Assembly (NCBI GenBank): GCA_037969585.1
Contig: JBBKXR010000032.1
Location: 1-64,000, forward strand
Length of the DNA stretch: 64,000 nt
Reading direction: 5' to 3'
From: JBBKXR01 sp037969585
GTDB lineage: Bacteria; Verrucomicrobiota; Verrucomicrobiia; Verrucomicrobiales; DEV007
Numbering within the stretch: position 1 is the stretch's first letter; every line of letters starts with the position of its first letter. Under the pieces are notes generated by a model. That model ran no database searches, was not told where the DNA came from, and was given only the letters and a program-made list of their open reading frames with translations. This document shows positions 23,814 through 33,495 of the stretch, piece by piece. The position numbers were made by a program, and so were the translations under genes.

Positions 23814-25415
23814 TCACTTCACCCGAATCACAATGATCGCTTTTTGACCTTCATTGTGAATCTGAAGGTAGAGCAGTTCACCCTCGAAGGCCTTCCGCCG
23901 AGCGAACGCCTGCTCTACCGTTGTGACCTTTTCCTGGTCGACCTCGGTGATGATCTGGCCGACCTGAAGCCCGGCTTCGGCGGCAGGGCTGCCGGCCTCG
24001 ACTGACTCCACGACAACGCCTTCGATGTTCTCGTCGACCGACAACGCCGCGCGGGCAACTTCGTCGAGCTCGACAATCACCACACCATCGATAAACAGTT
24101 CCTTGGCCTTCTCGTCCGGGTCAGGCCCCTCATGCATCTCCGTTTCACTGGCAAAGGCCACTGACATGTTTTCGAGATCGCCCAGGATAACGTCGAAATC
24201 CATCTGCTTGCTCTTGCGAATAACTTTGAACTTCACTTTCTCACCGGGAAAGGTGTTGCTGATATCGAGGCGAAGCCGCTGCATACTTTCGACCTCCTGA
24301 TCATTGTATTGAATGATCAAATCGCCGGCTTTGAGACCTGCGGCCGCCGCGGGCGTCTCGGGCACGACTTCGACAATCATCACTCCGCTCTTGTCCTTGC
24401 GCCCCATTCTCTCAGCGGTGCCCGAATCGAGCGGATTCATGCGTACGCCGAGGAAGCCGCGCCGCACATTGCCACCTCCGTCGAGCAGGCGTTGAACGAT
24501 GTTCAGCACCATGTTCGACGGAATAGCGAAACCGATGCCTATATTTCCGCCAGCCATTCCCGATTGAATCGCCGTGTTGATACCGATCAGACGCCCATTG
24601 GCATCGACCAGCGCGCCGCCCGAATTACCTTGATTGATCGAGGCATCGGTCTGGATGAAATTTTCGTAACCACCACCGGTTATGTCGAGGCTGTTGCGGC
24701 TCAGTCCGCTGACGATACCCGACGTCGCGGTCTGCTCTAGACCGAACGGATTGCCAATCGCCAATGTCACGTCGCCGACGCGCAGTTTCGAACTGTCGCC
24801 AATGGTCGCAAACTGCAGGCCGCTTGCCTCTATCTTAATCAGGGCCACATCGGTGCGCGGATCCGCGCCGACCACGGTCGCCTGATAGTCCCGATGATCA
24901 GTGGCTAACGAAACCATGATCTCATCGGCATCGTCGATCACATGATTATTGGTCAGAATGTAACCGTCTGCCGAAACGATCACTCCGGAGCCGAGCCCCT
25001 GCTGAGTGCGCGGCGGCAGCTCCAAGTCTTCCTCATCTTCCGGGACACCGAAGAATCGACGGAACAAGGGGTCATCGAACATCCGGCTGCGGCTTGGAGA
25101 AGCCACCTCTTTAGTCGAGTAGATCGTGACCACGGCAGGCATCACCGTTTCCAGCACGTCGGCGTAAGAAGCCACAGGTCCACCGGCCTGAGCAATCGGA
25201 GCGCTGTCGATCGTAAGTTTGCCGCTCAGTTCTTCGTAGGTCGGACCGACCTCGACCGCCGCAACGGGTTTGAGCGGTTTGACTTCTTTCTTCTCTACTT
25301 CGGGGGCAGGTTTAGCGGGGCTGTCTTGCGCCGGAGCCGACATGAGAGAAACCGCGCCGAGACATCCGGCAAGAAACAACGTGGCAGGAAGTTGATAGAT
25401 CATTGAAAATTTCAT
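23814..25415 (-). CDS. HtrA/DegP-type periplasmic serine protease with PDZ domains
   Basis: 533 aa. After a signal peptide (YQLPATLFLAGCLGAVSLMS; a lipobox-like GC is present) and a Pro/Lys-rich linker comes a trypsin-like domain with His158 (TNNHVI), Asp189 (RTDVALIKI) and Ser265 (QGNSGGALV), all intact. Two PDZ domains follow: one around RRGFLGVRMNPL to LKAGDLIIQYN, and one near the C-terminus (GVVVESVEAGSPAAEAGLQV). The family degrades misfolded envelope proteins and can act as a chaperone. The length is longer than E. coli DegP (474). The alpha/beta hydrolase gene follows in the same direction. Confidence 0.94.
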   Translation of the reverse strand: MKFSMIYQLPATLFLAGCLGAVSLMSAPAQDSPAKPAPEVEKKEVKPLKPVAAVEVGPTYEELSGKLTIDSAPIAQAGGPVASYADVLETVMPAVVTIYSTKEVASPSRSRMFDDPLFRRFFGVPEDEEDLELPPRTQQGLGSGVIVSADGYILTNNHVIDDADEIMVSLATDHRDYQATVVGADPRTDVALIKIEASGLQFATIGDSSKLRVGDVTLAIGNPFGLEQTATSGIVSGLSRNSLDITGGGYENFIQTDASINQGNSGGALVDANGRLIGINTAIQSGMAGGNIGIGFAIPSNMVLNIVQRLLDGGGNVRRGFLGVRMNPLDSGTAERMGRKDKSGVMIVEVVPETPAAAAGLKAGDLIIQYNDQEVESMQRLRLDISNTFPGEKVKFKVIRKSKQMDFDVILGDLENMSVAFASETEMHEGPDPDEKAKELFIDGVVIVELDEVARAALSVDENIEGVVVESVEAGSPAAEAGLQVGQIITEVDQEKVTTVEQAFARRKAFEGELLYLQIHNEGQKAIIVIRVK

Positions 25416-25549
25416 CGCGTCAGTATCGCAGAAAGAGATGTCGAGAACCTTGATGAGCTACGATAGCGCAATTTTAACGCAGACCAAACCTCGTGTCACC
25501 GCATTTGCTCATCGGCTAAAGTTCGAAGATGCGGGCCGACTTTTGTGGT

Positions 25550-26275
25550 TCAAGCTTTCCCGTCACCATGGCTGCACGCCAGCTCGTCAATTTCCCCTTC
25601 CACAGTGGTCGCACAATCAGGGCAAATTCCGTGAGTCACATCGATTTCAGAATGAGAACCAATGTAGTCCTCGACGCTGTGCCAGAAACTTTCGTCATCG
25701 CGGACTTTGCGACACCACGCGCACATCGGGAGCATGTCTTTCAACTTGCCGACCTCCTTCCTGGCACTATCCGCTTCGAACAGGGCATTTTTTAAATCAC
25801 TCGCAACGCGCCGCATTTCCAGCGTTCCCACCACACTCCGGGCCAAGGCCTGCAACGCCAATTTTTGTTGATCCGAGAAGCTTCGCGGCACCGTATCGAT
25901 CGCGCAGAGTGTTCCAAGAGCCACACCCTCCGGGGTAATCAGCGGAGCGCCTGCGTAGAAGCGAATATTCGGTTCGCCTGTGACTAACGGGTTTGCTGCA
26001 AATCGATCGTCCTCACTCGCGTTGGTGATCAAAAACACATCTTGCTGCTCGATCGCAAGTCTGCAAAAGGCATCCTCAATAGGAGTTTCGGAAGCACATA
26101 GACCAACCTTAGATTTAAACCACTGACGATTCAGATCAAGAAGCGTCACTAAAGCAATCGGTGTGTCGCAGATGAAACTGGTCAATTGAGTTAAATCATC
26201 GAAAGCTTCCTCAGGAGCGGTATCCATGATTTCGTAGGCTGCGAGAGCGGCGAGACGCTGTTGGGGGTCGTTCAT
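25550..26275 (-). CDS. GAF-domain protein with C-terminal four-cysteine motif
   Basis: 241 aa. Residues 8-155 are a GAF domain of the kind found in front of sensor kinases (RLAALAAYEIMDTAPEEAFD, APLITPEGVALGTLCAID). The end, MCAWCRKVRDDESFWHSVED followed by CPDC, is a CxxC...CxxC motif often seen at the tail of response regulators and GAF proteins and probably binds a metal. No kinase, cyclase or DNA-binding output domain is present, so it is a stand-alone sensor or a partner of an output protein elsewhere. It is divergent from the fatty acid hydroxylase gene, with a 219-bp gap between. Confidence 0.85.
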   Translation of the reverse strand: MNDPQQRLAALAAYEIMDTAPEEAFDDLTQLTSFICDTPIALVTLLDLNRQWFKSKVGLCASETPIEDAFCRLAIEQQDVFLITNASEDDRFAANPLVTGEPNIRFYAGAPLITPEGVALGTLCAIDTVPRSFSDQQKLALQALARSVVGTLEMRRVASDLKNALFEADSARKEVGKLKDMLPMCAWCRKVRDDESFWHSVEDYIGSHSEIDVTHGICPDCATTVEGEIDELACSHGDGKA

Positions 26276-26494
26276 GAACAGGCTGACATAAGAAAAATAG
26301 GGGTATCCCTTAGGTAATTTCGCAGAGATTCACCTTTAAACAACCATTATTTTCATAATTACCACAACATCTGGCAGAACGCTGGATTTGTAAAACATTC
26401 TCAGTAGTGGTCGTCTACAAAATCGACCTGTGCTCTCCCCTCGCCGTAAACCCATCGCAGCCGAATTTAGAGCCACTCCAACGTCCCCCAACCC

Positions 26495-27295
26495 ATGACC
26501 GATCTCGCCGAATCTATCAATATCCATCGCCGCTGGATCGCGCTTGCGGTTCTCTTCACTTTGTTGATGTGGGAATCGCTGGCACCATTTTTCGGTTTTT
26601 TCCTCAGGAAAACCAAAAGACGACTGGTGCATGGTCTCACCAATATCGTGATGGCGGTAATCAATACACTCTTAATCGTAGCGCTATTTCTTGCCGCTTG
26701 GACGTGGGCTTCCAGTCTTGCAGGGGACAATGGCTGGGGCTTGTTGAACTGGATCGACGGCCCGATCTGGTTCAGCGCCCTAATTGCCATTCTACTCTTC
26801 GATCTCTTCACTTACTGGTTTCACCGGTTCAGCCACCGAGTCCCGTTCTTGTGGAGATTTCACCGGGTCCACCATTCCGACCCTCAGATGGACGTGACAA
26901 CGGCAAATCGATTTCATTTCGGCGAAATTATCATCTCATCCGTGCTCCGCATCGGGGCGATCCTCGTGATCGGCGCAGAAATGTGGCACCTCGCTCTTTA
27001 CGAAGCTATCATGTTCCCTGTCGTCCAGTTTCACCACGCCAACATCGCACTGCCACCCCGCCTGGACCGATTTCTACGATTGTTCATCGCTACTCCGGCG
27101 ATGCACAAAGTGCACCATTCAAGACTCCAGCCCGAGACTGATTCGAATTACACCTCGCTGCTCTCGATTTGGGATCGCATCTTTCGGTCATTCAGAACAC
27201 GCAAGGATCTGCACGCCATCGAACTTGGTCTGGACGGCTACGATGGAAGCGCAAAACAGAACTTGATCGGGCTACTTAAGACGCCGAAGGACTAG
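26495..27295 (+). CDS. Sterol desaturase / fatty acid hydroxylase family membrane protein
   Basis: 266 aa with four or five membrane segments. The eight-histidine di-iron signature of the family is complete: HRFSH, HRVHH and, near the C-terminus, HKVHHS, with additional FHHAN. The family hydroxylates or desaturates lipids, using O2. The nearest functional guess is modification of a membrane lipid, carotenoid or hopanoid, but the substrate cannot be told. It precedes the RND efflux genes by 77 bp on the same strand, so it could share their transcript; a functional link is not established. Confidence 0.9.
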   Translation: MTDLAESINIHRRWIALAVLFTLLMWESLAPFFGFFLRKTKRRLVHGLTNIVMAVINTLLIVALFLAAWTWASSLAGDNGWGLLNWIDGPIWFSALIAILLFDLFTYWFHRFSHRVPFLWRFHRVHHSDPQMDVTTANRFHFGEIIISSVLRIGAILVIGAEMWHLALYEAIMFPVVQFHHANIALPPRLDRFLRLFIATPAMHKVHHSRLQPETDSNYTSLLSIWDRIFRSFRTRKDLHAIELGLDGYDGSAKQNLIGLLKTPKD

Positions 27296-27372
27296 CCGGA
27301 TTTATCGACGAAAATCGAAGCGGAACGCAGCCGCTTGCTCGCAGATCATTCAGACCAATTTCCGAAATCGCC

Positions 27373-28656
27373 GTGTCAGAGCCAAAATCATCATCCCGAG
27401 ATAAAGTTCATCCTGCTGCTTCGCCTGCTCCGAAAACGGCCGGCATCCGCTGGCTGATGTTGGCGGTCGTTACCATTCTCGGCATGTGGTTCGGTATCAA
27501 AGCTTTGCGTGAAACGCCCGAAGTTGGAACTGGCGCGGCAAGCGAAGGTGCAGCTCCGCAAGGGCCTCCCCTCGCGACCGTTCTAGTTTCCCCGGTGACC
27601 AAGCAACTCTCTCAGGAAAAACGCCGCGTTACCGGCACCTTGCGAGCCGTTGCCCGAGCTCAAGTCGCCGCCCGCGAAGCAGGTGCTGTCGCAGAAGTGC
27701 GCATCGACGAAGGGCAGCTCGTCAAAAAAGGCGAGGTCTTGGCGGTTCTCGACACCAGCCGCCTAGATGCCGAACTGGCCGAAGCAAAAGCCCAATTGAG
27801 CGCCGCCGAATCCGTGATCACACAGCGCGAGGCCGAATCGAAACGCGCTGTCACTGATCTGCAACGAAAGGAAAAGCTCTATAAAAGCGGGGCCGTCTCC
27901 GAACGCGAATTTCTCGATGCGGAGCGCGAGTCCGCGGTCGCCATCGCCGGTGCGGAGGTCGCCAAAGGCCAACTCGCAGCCATGACCAGCAGCGTCGAAT
28001 TGATGACCGTGCGCAGCAGAGATCTGGAAATTCTCGCCCCCTTCGATGGCCGCATTGTCGCGCGCCACGTCGAGCCAGGTGAATGGCTGGCGGTCGGCAA
28101 TCCAGTTGCGACTCTGGTCAGCACCGGAAGAATAGAAGCTTGGCTCAGCGTGCCCGAGCGTTTCGCTAATACCATCGCCGAAGATGCAAGGAATCTCGAC
28201 GTCGTCTCCGAGGCTAGTGGCGCAACGTCGACGATCACCAACCTGCGTACCGTCGCCGATATCGATCCCATCACCCGGCTGTTCTCCGTGGTCGCCACCA
28301 TCGATAACAGCGACGACCATATGGTCGCCGGCATGGCGATCACCGTCGATTTACCTGTCGGCAAGGCCGCCGAGCATCTTTCCATTCCCGCCGACGCTTT
28401 GGTGGTAACGCGCAACGAAGCCTACGTTTTTCGCCCCAACCCGGGCCAAGCCTCACAGCCTCCAACGGCGGAAAAAGTGTCGGTGCGAGAGCTGTTCCGC
28501 AGCAACGGTCGTGTCTACGTCGAGTCTGAAACGCTTCGCCTTGGCGACATGGTGGTCACCGAAGGCAACGAACGCCTATTCCCCGGCACCCCACTGATCA
28601 CCGCACCGGCTGACTCGAAAAAAGGCATCAACACCTCTCCCGTAACGGCTCCCTGA
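27373..28656 (+). CDS. RND efflux periplasmic adaptor (membrane fusion protein)
   Basis: 427 aa from a GTG start. An N-terminal membrane anchor (WLMLAVVTILGMWFGIKAL) is followed by a biotinyl/lipoyl-like half domain (EAGAVAEVRIDEGQLVKKGE), a helical hairpin (residues 130-215, rich in A, E, K and Q), the second lipoyl half (DLEILAPFDGRIVARHVEPG) and beta-barrel and membrane-proximal domains (LSIPADALVV). It links the inner-membrane pump with the outer-membrane channel; both are encoded next, the pump one base after this stop codon, so translation is likely coupled. Confidence 0.93.
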   Translation: MSEPKSSSRDKVHPAASPAPKTAGIRWLMLAVVTILGMWFGIKALRETPEVGTGAASEGAAPQGPPLATVLVSPVTKQLSQEKRRVTGTLRAVARAQVAAREAGAVAEVRIDEGQLVKKGEVLAVLDTSRLDAELAEAKAQLSAAESVITQREAESKRAVTDLQRKEKLYKSGAVSEREFLDAERESAVAIAGAEVAKGQLAAMTSSVELMTVRSRDLEILAPFDGRIVARHVEPGEWLAVGNPVATLVSTGRIEAWLSVPERFANTIAEDARNLDVVSEASGATSTITNLRTVADIDPITRLFSVVATIDNSDDHMVAGMAITVDLPVGKAAEHLSIPADALVVTRNEAYVFRPNPGQASQPPTAEKVSVRELFRSNGRVYVESETLRLGDMVVTEGNERLFPGTPLITAPADSKKGINTSPVTAP

Positions 28657-28657
28657 C

Positions 28658-31600
28658 ATGATCCGCTCCGCCGTTAATCAGCCGATCTCGGTGGCAGTCG
28701 GCGTGCTGCTCAGCGTGTTCGCTGGACTGCTCGCCGTCACCAACGTGCCAATCCGGATGACGCCGGAGGTGCAGTCGGTCGTCGTCTCAGTGATCACCAA
28801 CTGGGAAAGCGCTTCCGCTGAAGAAATCGAGAGCGACATCGTCGAGGAACAGGAAAAAACTCTCGGTGAAGTTACCGGCCTCAAGTCAATGATCAGCACC
28901 AGCGCCGCCGGGCAGGGAACGCTGCGCCTCGAGTTCGAAACCGGCACCGACATCAACGAAGCGCTCTCCGAAGTGCTGCAAAAACTCGACGAAGTCCCCG
29001 GCTATCCGAGTGGTGTTTTGCAGCCAGTCGTCGAGCCAGTGGATCCCGAGTCCGTCGACTACATATCCTGGGTCGGCCTGGCCTCGACCGATCCCGATTT
29101 CGATCCGACCACGCTCTACGACTTCATGGAGCGACGCATGCAACCGCGCTTTGACCGACTTCCCGGCGTCTCTCAGGTCGGCATCCGCGGCGCACGGCAG
29201 TCGGAACTGCACATCGTCGTCGATCCCACATCGATGGCACAACGTCGGGTCACCTTCTCGCAACTCCAACAGGCAATCTCCAGCGCCAACGTCGACGTCT
29301 CTGCCGGGCGCGTCGAGGAAGGTAAACGCGACATCCGCGTGCGTACCACCGGACGCTTTCAGGCACCTGAAGACATCGCTGCCATGGTCATCCGCCTGGA
29401 CGAAGGCGGCCCCATCTACCTCGGCGACATCGCCACTATCGAGCGCGCCTACAAGGAGCCTTTGAGCTGGGCGCGGGCACGCGGCATCGCCATGCCGTTC
29501 TTTAATTTCCAATTGCAGCGGGGTGCCAATCTGCTGGAAACCATGGAAGCGCTTGAGGGAGAAATCGCCGCACTCAACGCCCCCGACGGACTGCTCGACC
29601 AGAAAGCAAAGGAGCTTGGCATTAACGGCAAACTCGAGCTGGTCAATACCTATGACTCGACGACTTATGTGCGCGACGCCATTGATCTGGTGCAGTCGAA
29701 TATTCTCATAGGCGGCATCCTCGCTACCATCACCCTGCTGTTTTTCCTACGCTCACTACGCAGCGTAGGCATCGTCGCCATTGCCATTCCGGTCTCGGTG
29801 ATCGCCTCTTTCGTCGTGCTGGTCGCACTCGGCAGGACGATCAACATCATCTCGCTGGCTGGGCTCGCCTTTGCCGTCGGCATGGTCGTCGATAACGCCA
29901 TCGTCGTCATCGAGAACATCTATCGTCATCTGGAAATGGGTAAACCCGCGCCGCGAGCTGCACTCGAAGGCACCCAGGAAGTCGCCGGAGCTGTCGTCGC
30001 GTCAACCTTGACGACCCTCGCGGTATTTTTCCCCATTCTGCTGATCCAGGAAACCGCCGGCCAACTGTTCCGCGATATCGCCCTCGCGATCATGGCCGCC
30101 GTCGGCCTGAGCATGGTCGTATCTATCACCGTCATTCCCTCGGCAGCAGCCCGCTATCTTCACCGTAGTGATGTCGATGAGAATAAAAAAGTCTCACCGT
30201 GGATCGCTCGATTGCAGGCACTGGTTCGGCCGCTCACCCGATTGGTCGACAATCTTCCCGACTATGTCAGCCGCGCCGTCGCCCAATTCACGTCGAGTTG
30301 GCCAGCGCGTATAGCCCTTACGCTGACGTTCACTGTCGTGACAGTAGTCGGCATACCCATCCTTAGGCCGGACCGCGACTACCTGCCGAACGGCAACCGC
30401 GACGTCATCTTCGGTCTGTTGTTTCCGCCTCCCGGTTACAACCTCGAACAGCTCTCCGAAATGGGCTCGCGCATCGAAGACAACGTACGCGCATCGTGGG
30501 AAGTAACCGAAAACAAATTCGGAGTCGAAGCAGTTATCGAAAAACGCAACGGACTTCCGACCGAGCCCTACGACAATCGCCAGCCGGTCCCCCTCGCCCC
30601 CGGCTCGGAAGAAACCGTAATGCCGCCACCATTACGTCACTACTTTCTGGTTAGCTTCGAAGGCCGCATGTTCCACGGTGCCATTTCCGACGATAAGAAA
30701 AAGGTCGTCGACGCCATCCCCTTGTTGAATGCCGCGACTTCCGGAATTGCTGCCCCTGACACTATAGCCTTCGCCTTTCAAGCCCCCTTGTTCCGCGTCG
30801 CAGGCACCACCGGCTCGGCAGTTAAGATCGATCTTACCGGCAGTGACCTCAACGAAGTCAGTGCAGCCGCCAGCGCAATTTTCGGCGCCCTGATGCAAAG
30901 CTTCGGCCCCGGCAGCGCCCGCCCCGAGCCACCAAATTTTTCGCTGCCGCTGACCGAACTGCGCATCGTGCCCGACGACGAGCGCCTGCGAGAGTTGCAA
31001 ATGACACGGGCCGACCTGGGTTTTGCCGTTCAGGCAAACGGCGACGGCATTCTTCTGTTCCGCCAATTTGAAGAAAACGGCGAACTCAAAGACATGAAAA
31101 TCATCAGTCGTCACTCGCGAGGTGACGAAGCTCTCGAGTCATTGATGGCAGCTCCGCTCGCGACCCCGATGGGAGCCGTCGTCGACTTTGAGAGCGTAGC
31201 CGACATCGAACGTGTGCGCGGCCCCGACGCCATTCGCCATGTCGATCGCCTGCGCGCAGTGACCATCGAATTCACTCCTCCAAAAGGCATGCCGCTCGAG
31301 TCGGCAATCGATCAGATCGAAGCTACAATCGTCAATCTGCGAAACTCACATGCGATCCCCAACAGTGTCAGTGCCGAACTGTCGGGGTCCGCTAGCAAAT
31401 TGGCCGAGATCACCCGTGCCCTGCTCGGAGACGGCACAGTGGTCGGCACGATATCCAGCTCTCTCTGTCTCGCCTTCATCGTCATCTATCTACTGCTGGT
31501 CATATTGTTCCAAAGCTGGAGTTATCCCTGGGTCATTATGCTGAGCGTGCCCCTTGCCACATTTGGCGGCTTTCTCGGGCTTGCCCTCGTCCATTGGTGG

Positions 31601-32029
31601 AGCGAAAAGGACCGTTACGCACCGGTGCAAAACCTCGACATGTTGACGATCTTGGGCTTCGTGATTCTCGCCGGAGTGGTCGTCAACAATGCCATCCTCA
31701 TCGTGCATCAGACCCTGAATTTTCTCCGCGACCAGCCCGAACTCGATCCGCAGGAGGCGATCATCATGTCGGTCCACAGCCGCGTCCGCCCGATTCTCAT
31801 GAGTACCCTGACCAGTGTCGGAGGCATGCTGCCACTGGTGGTCGTTCCCGGTGCCGGATCCGAACTCTACCGCGGTCTCGGTGCCGTCGTTGTCGGCGGT
31901 CTACTGGTGTCGACTCTGTTCACCCTGTTTCTGGTTCCCACCGTATTAAGCGTCATGTTTGCGGTGCGTAGCAATGACGGCATCAAAGGCAACCTCGCCA
32001 CACCACTCGGCGATGCCACGGGTGCATAA
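28658..32029 (+). CDS. RND-family (HAE1-type) inner-membrane efflux pump
   Basis: 1123 aa, a little longer than AcrB (1049). Twelve membrane segments in the AcrB arrangement: TM1 at PISVAVGVLLSVFAGLLAVT, TM2-6 from YVRDAIDLVQSNILIGGILA, TM7 near ARIALTLTFTVVTVVGIPI, TM8-12 in the last 200 residues; two large periplasmic loops. In TM4 the AcrB Asp-Asp pair reads Asp-Asn (GMVVDNAIVVIENI), and in TM10 the Lys940 position is Asn (GVVVNNAILIV), as in a known non-AcrB subgroup, so the proton relay differs. It probably exports drugs or lipophilic compounds. Co-transcribed with adaptor and outer-membrane factor. Confidence 0.95.
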   Translation: MIRSAVNQPISVAVGVLLSVFAGLLAVTNVPIRMTPEVQSVVVSVITNWESASAEEIESDIVEEQEKTLGEVTGLKSMISTSAAGQGTLRLEFETGTDINEALSEVLQKLDEVPGYPSGVLQPVVEPVDPESVDYISWVGLASTDPDFDPTTLYDFMERRMQPRFDRLPGVSQVGIRGARQSELHIVVDPTSMAQRRVTFSQLQQAISSANVDVSAGRVEEGKRDIRVRTTGRFQAPEDIAAMVIRLDEGGPIYLGDIATIERAYKEPLSWARARGIAMPFFNFQLQRGANLLETMEALEGEIAALNAPDGLLDQKAKELGINGKLELVNTYDSTTYVRDAIDLVQSNILIGGILATITLLFFLRSLRSVGIVAIAIPVSVIASFVVLVALGRTINIISLAGLAFAVGMVVDNAIVVIENIYRHLEMGKPAPRAALEGTQEVAGAVVASTLTTLAVFFPILLIQETAGQLFRDIALAIMAAVGLSMVVSITVIPSAAARYLHRSDVDENKKVSPWIARLQALVRPLTRLVDNLPDYVSRAVAQFTSSWPARIALTLTFTVVTVVGIPILRPDRDYLPNGNRDVIFGLLFPPPGYNLEQLSEMGSRIEDNVRASWEVTENKFGVEAVIEKRNGLPTEPYDNRQPVPLAPGSEETVMPPPLRHYFLVSFEGRMFHGAISDDKKKVVDAIPLLNAATSGIAAPDTIAFAFQAPLFRVAGTTGSAVKIDLTGSDLNEVSAAASAIFGALMQSFGPGSARPEPPNFSLPLTELRIVPDDERLRELQMTRADLGFAVQANGDGILLFRQFEENGELKDMKIISRHSRGDEALESLMAAPLATPMGAVVDFESVADIERVRGPDAIRHVDRLRAVTIEFTPPKGMPLESAIDQIEATIVNLRNSHAIPNSVSAELSGSASKLAEITRALLGDGTVVGTISSSLCLAFIVIYLLLVILFQSWSYPWVIMLSVPLATFGGFLGLALVHWWSEKDRYAPVQNLDMLTILGFVILAGVVVNNAILIVHQTLNFLRDQPELDPQEAIIMSVHSRVRPILMSTLTSVGGMLPLVVVPGAGSELYRGLGAVVVGGLLVSTLFTLFLVPTVLSVMFAVRSNDGIKGNLATPLGDATGA

Positions 32030-32047
32030 TTTTCCCCAATCCTCGTC

Positions 32048-33490
32048 GTGGCCACATTGCATTTAACATCCGGAGCAAAAGGCCCCGATGCCATTCACAG
32101 CACACTGCGCTACGCCCTCGTGACGGGCCTCGCCCTCAGCTTGAGCGCTTGCCTGACCACCAATCCCAAGACCGCCGACACCCCTGCAGTCGATGCCGAC
32201 GAAAGCTATCGACACGGCGCAAACAAGTCATCCCTCCCCGCAGCAGGCGACTGGTGGAAACGTTTCAACGATAGCGAACTCAACCGCCTCATCGGTCGCG
32301 CCGAAGCCGACAACCCCACCCTGCAGGCCGCACTCGCCCGATACGATCAAGCGCGCGGAGCGCTCGGCTTGGCGCAGGCCGACCGCTTCCCATCGATCAC
32401 CGGCGACGCATTGTGGAAACGTAAACGCGACACCGCCAGTGGTATATTCGTTCCCGACACACTGACCTACAGCCAGTATCGCGCCGCCCTCAATCTCGAC
32501 TACGAAATCGATCTGTGGGGCCGAGTTCGCCACAGCGTCGCCGCCGCCGAAGCGGATTTCGCCGCATCAACCGCCGATATTGCCAGCGCAACACTCTCGC
32601 TCAAAGCCGAACTTGCCCGCATCTGGTTCCAGTATCGTGCCTCCGCCGAGGAGATCTCTCTGGTCAAAGAAACCCTGCAACTGCGTGAGAAAAACCTCAG
32701 CCTCGTTAATGCTCGCGTCGACGGTGGCGAAGCTAATCAACTCGACCTTGCCAGGGCACAGACCGAACTCGAGTCGACACGAGCGCTGCTGCTGCAATTG
32801 CAGCGCGAGTCCCGCGGCACCGAACATGCCCTCGCATTTCTCGTCGGCACCAGCCCATCGCATTTCAAAGCACCCAGCGTCAGTGGCCCGCTTAGCAAAG
32901 CATCGATACCTGCCGGTGTTCCCTCCGAATTGCTTGCCCGCCGACCAGATATCGCTGCAGCCGAAGCCCGCGTTCGAGCAGCTGCTGAACGCCTCGGTGT
33001 AGTCAAAGCCTCCTACCTGCCACGCATCACCCTCGGCGGAACCGGTGGCATCTCCAGCCTCGACCTCGCCAAACTGTTCGACGCCAAGAGTCTGTTCGGC
33101 GAGATCGGTCCCAGTGTCCAAATCCCGATCTTCCAAGGTGGTCGCTCAAAATCCGACCGATTGCGCATTGAAGCCAGCGCACGAGAGTCACTCGCCAACT
33201 ACCGCGAAGTCGTCCTCGATGCCTTTCGCGAAGTCGAAACCGCACTCAGTGACGCCGCCTATCTCGACAGCGAAATCGCCGCCCACCAACGCGCCGCGAC
33301 CTCTGCCGAAAAAGCCGCATCCCTAGCCCGCGAACGCTACACCGGAGGCCTGTCCAGCTACCTTGAGGTTATCGATGCCGAACGCACTGCTCTCGACGAA
33401 CGCCGCGAACTCACTCGCAGCCGAGCCTCCCGCCAGTTTGCTGCGGTGCAACTCGTGCAGGCCCTCGGCGGCGGATGGGCTAAACCCTAA
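32048..33490 (+). CDS. RND outer-membrane lipoprotein channel (TolC/NodT family)
   Basis: 480 aa from a GTG start. Lipoprotein leader with lipobox LSLSAC (Cys near residue 36). Two outer-membrane efflux protein (OEP) repeats: the first with WWKRFNDSELNRLIGRAEAD and LNLDYEIDLWGRVR, the second beginning GVPSELLARRPDIAAAEARV, the NodT-family hallmark. Members form trimeric channels through the outer membrane. It is the third gene of the efflux operon, 18 bp after the pump gene. It ends 5 bp from the converging transposase-like gene. Confidence 0.94.
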   Translation: MATLHLTSGAKGPDAIHSTLRYALVTGLALSLSACLTTNPKTADTPAVDADESYRHGANKSSLPAAGDWWKRFNDSELNRLIGRAEADNPTLQAALARYDQARGALGLAQADRFPSITGDALWKRKRDTASGIFVPDTLTYSQYRAALNLDYEIDLWGRVRHSVAAAEADFAASTADIASATLSLKAELARIWFQYRASAEEISLVKETLQLREKNLSLVNARVDGGEANQLDLARAQTELESTRALLLQLQRESRGTEHALAFLVGTSPSHFKAPSVSGPLSKASIPAGVPSELLARRPDIAAAEARVRAAAERLGVVKASYLPRITLGGTGGISSLDLAKLFDAKSLFGEIGPSVQIPIFQGGRSKSDRLRIEASARESLANYREVVLDAFREVETALSDAAYLDSEIAAHQRAATSAEKAASLARERYTGGLSSYLEVIDAERTALDERRELTRSRASRQFAAVQLVQALGGGWAKP

Positions 33491-33495
33491 AAATC

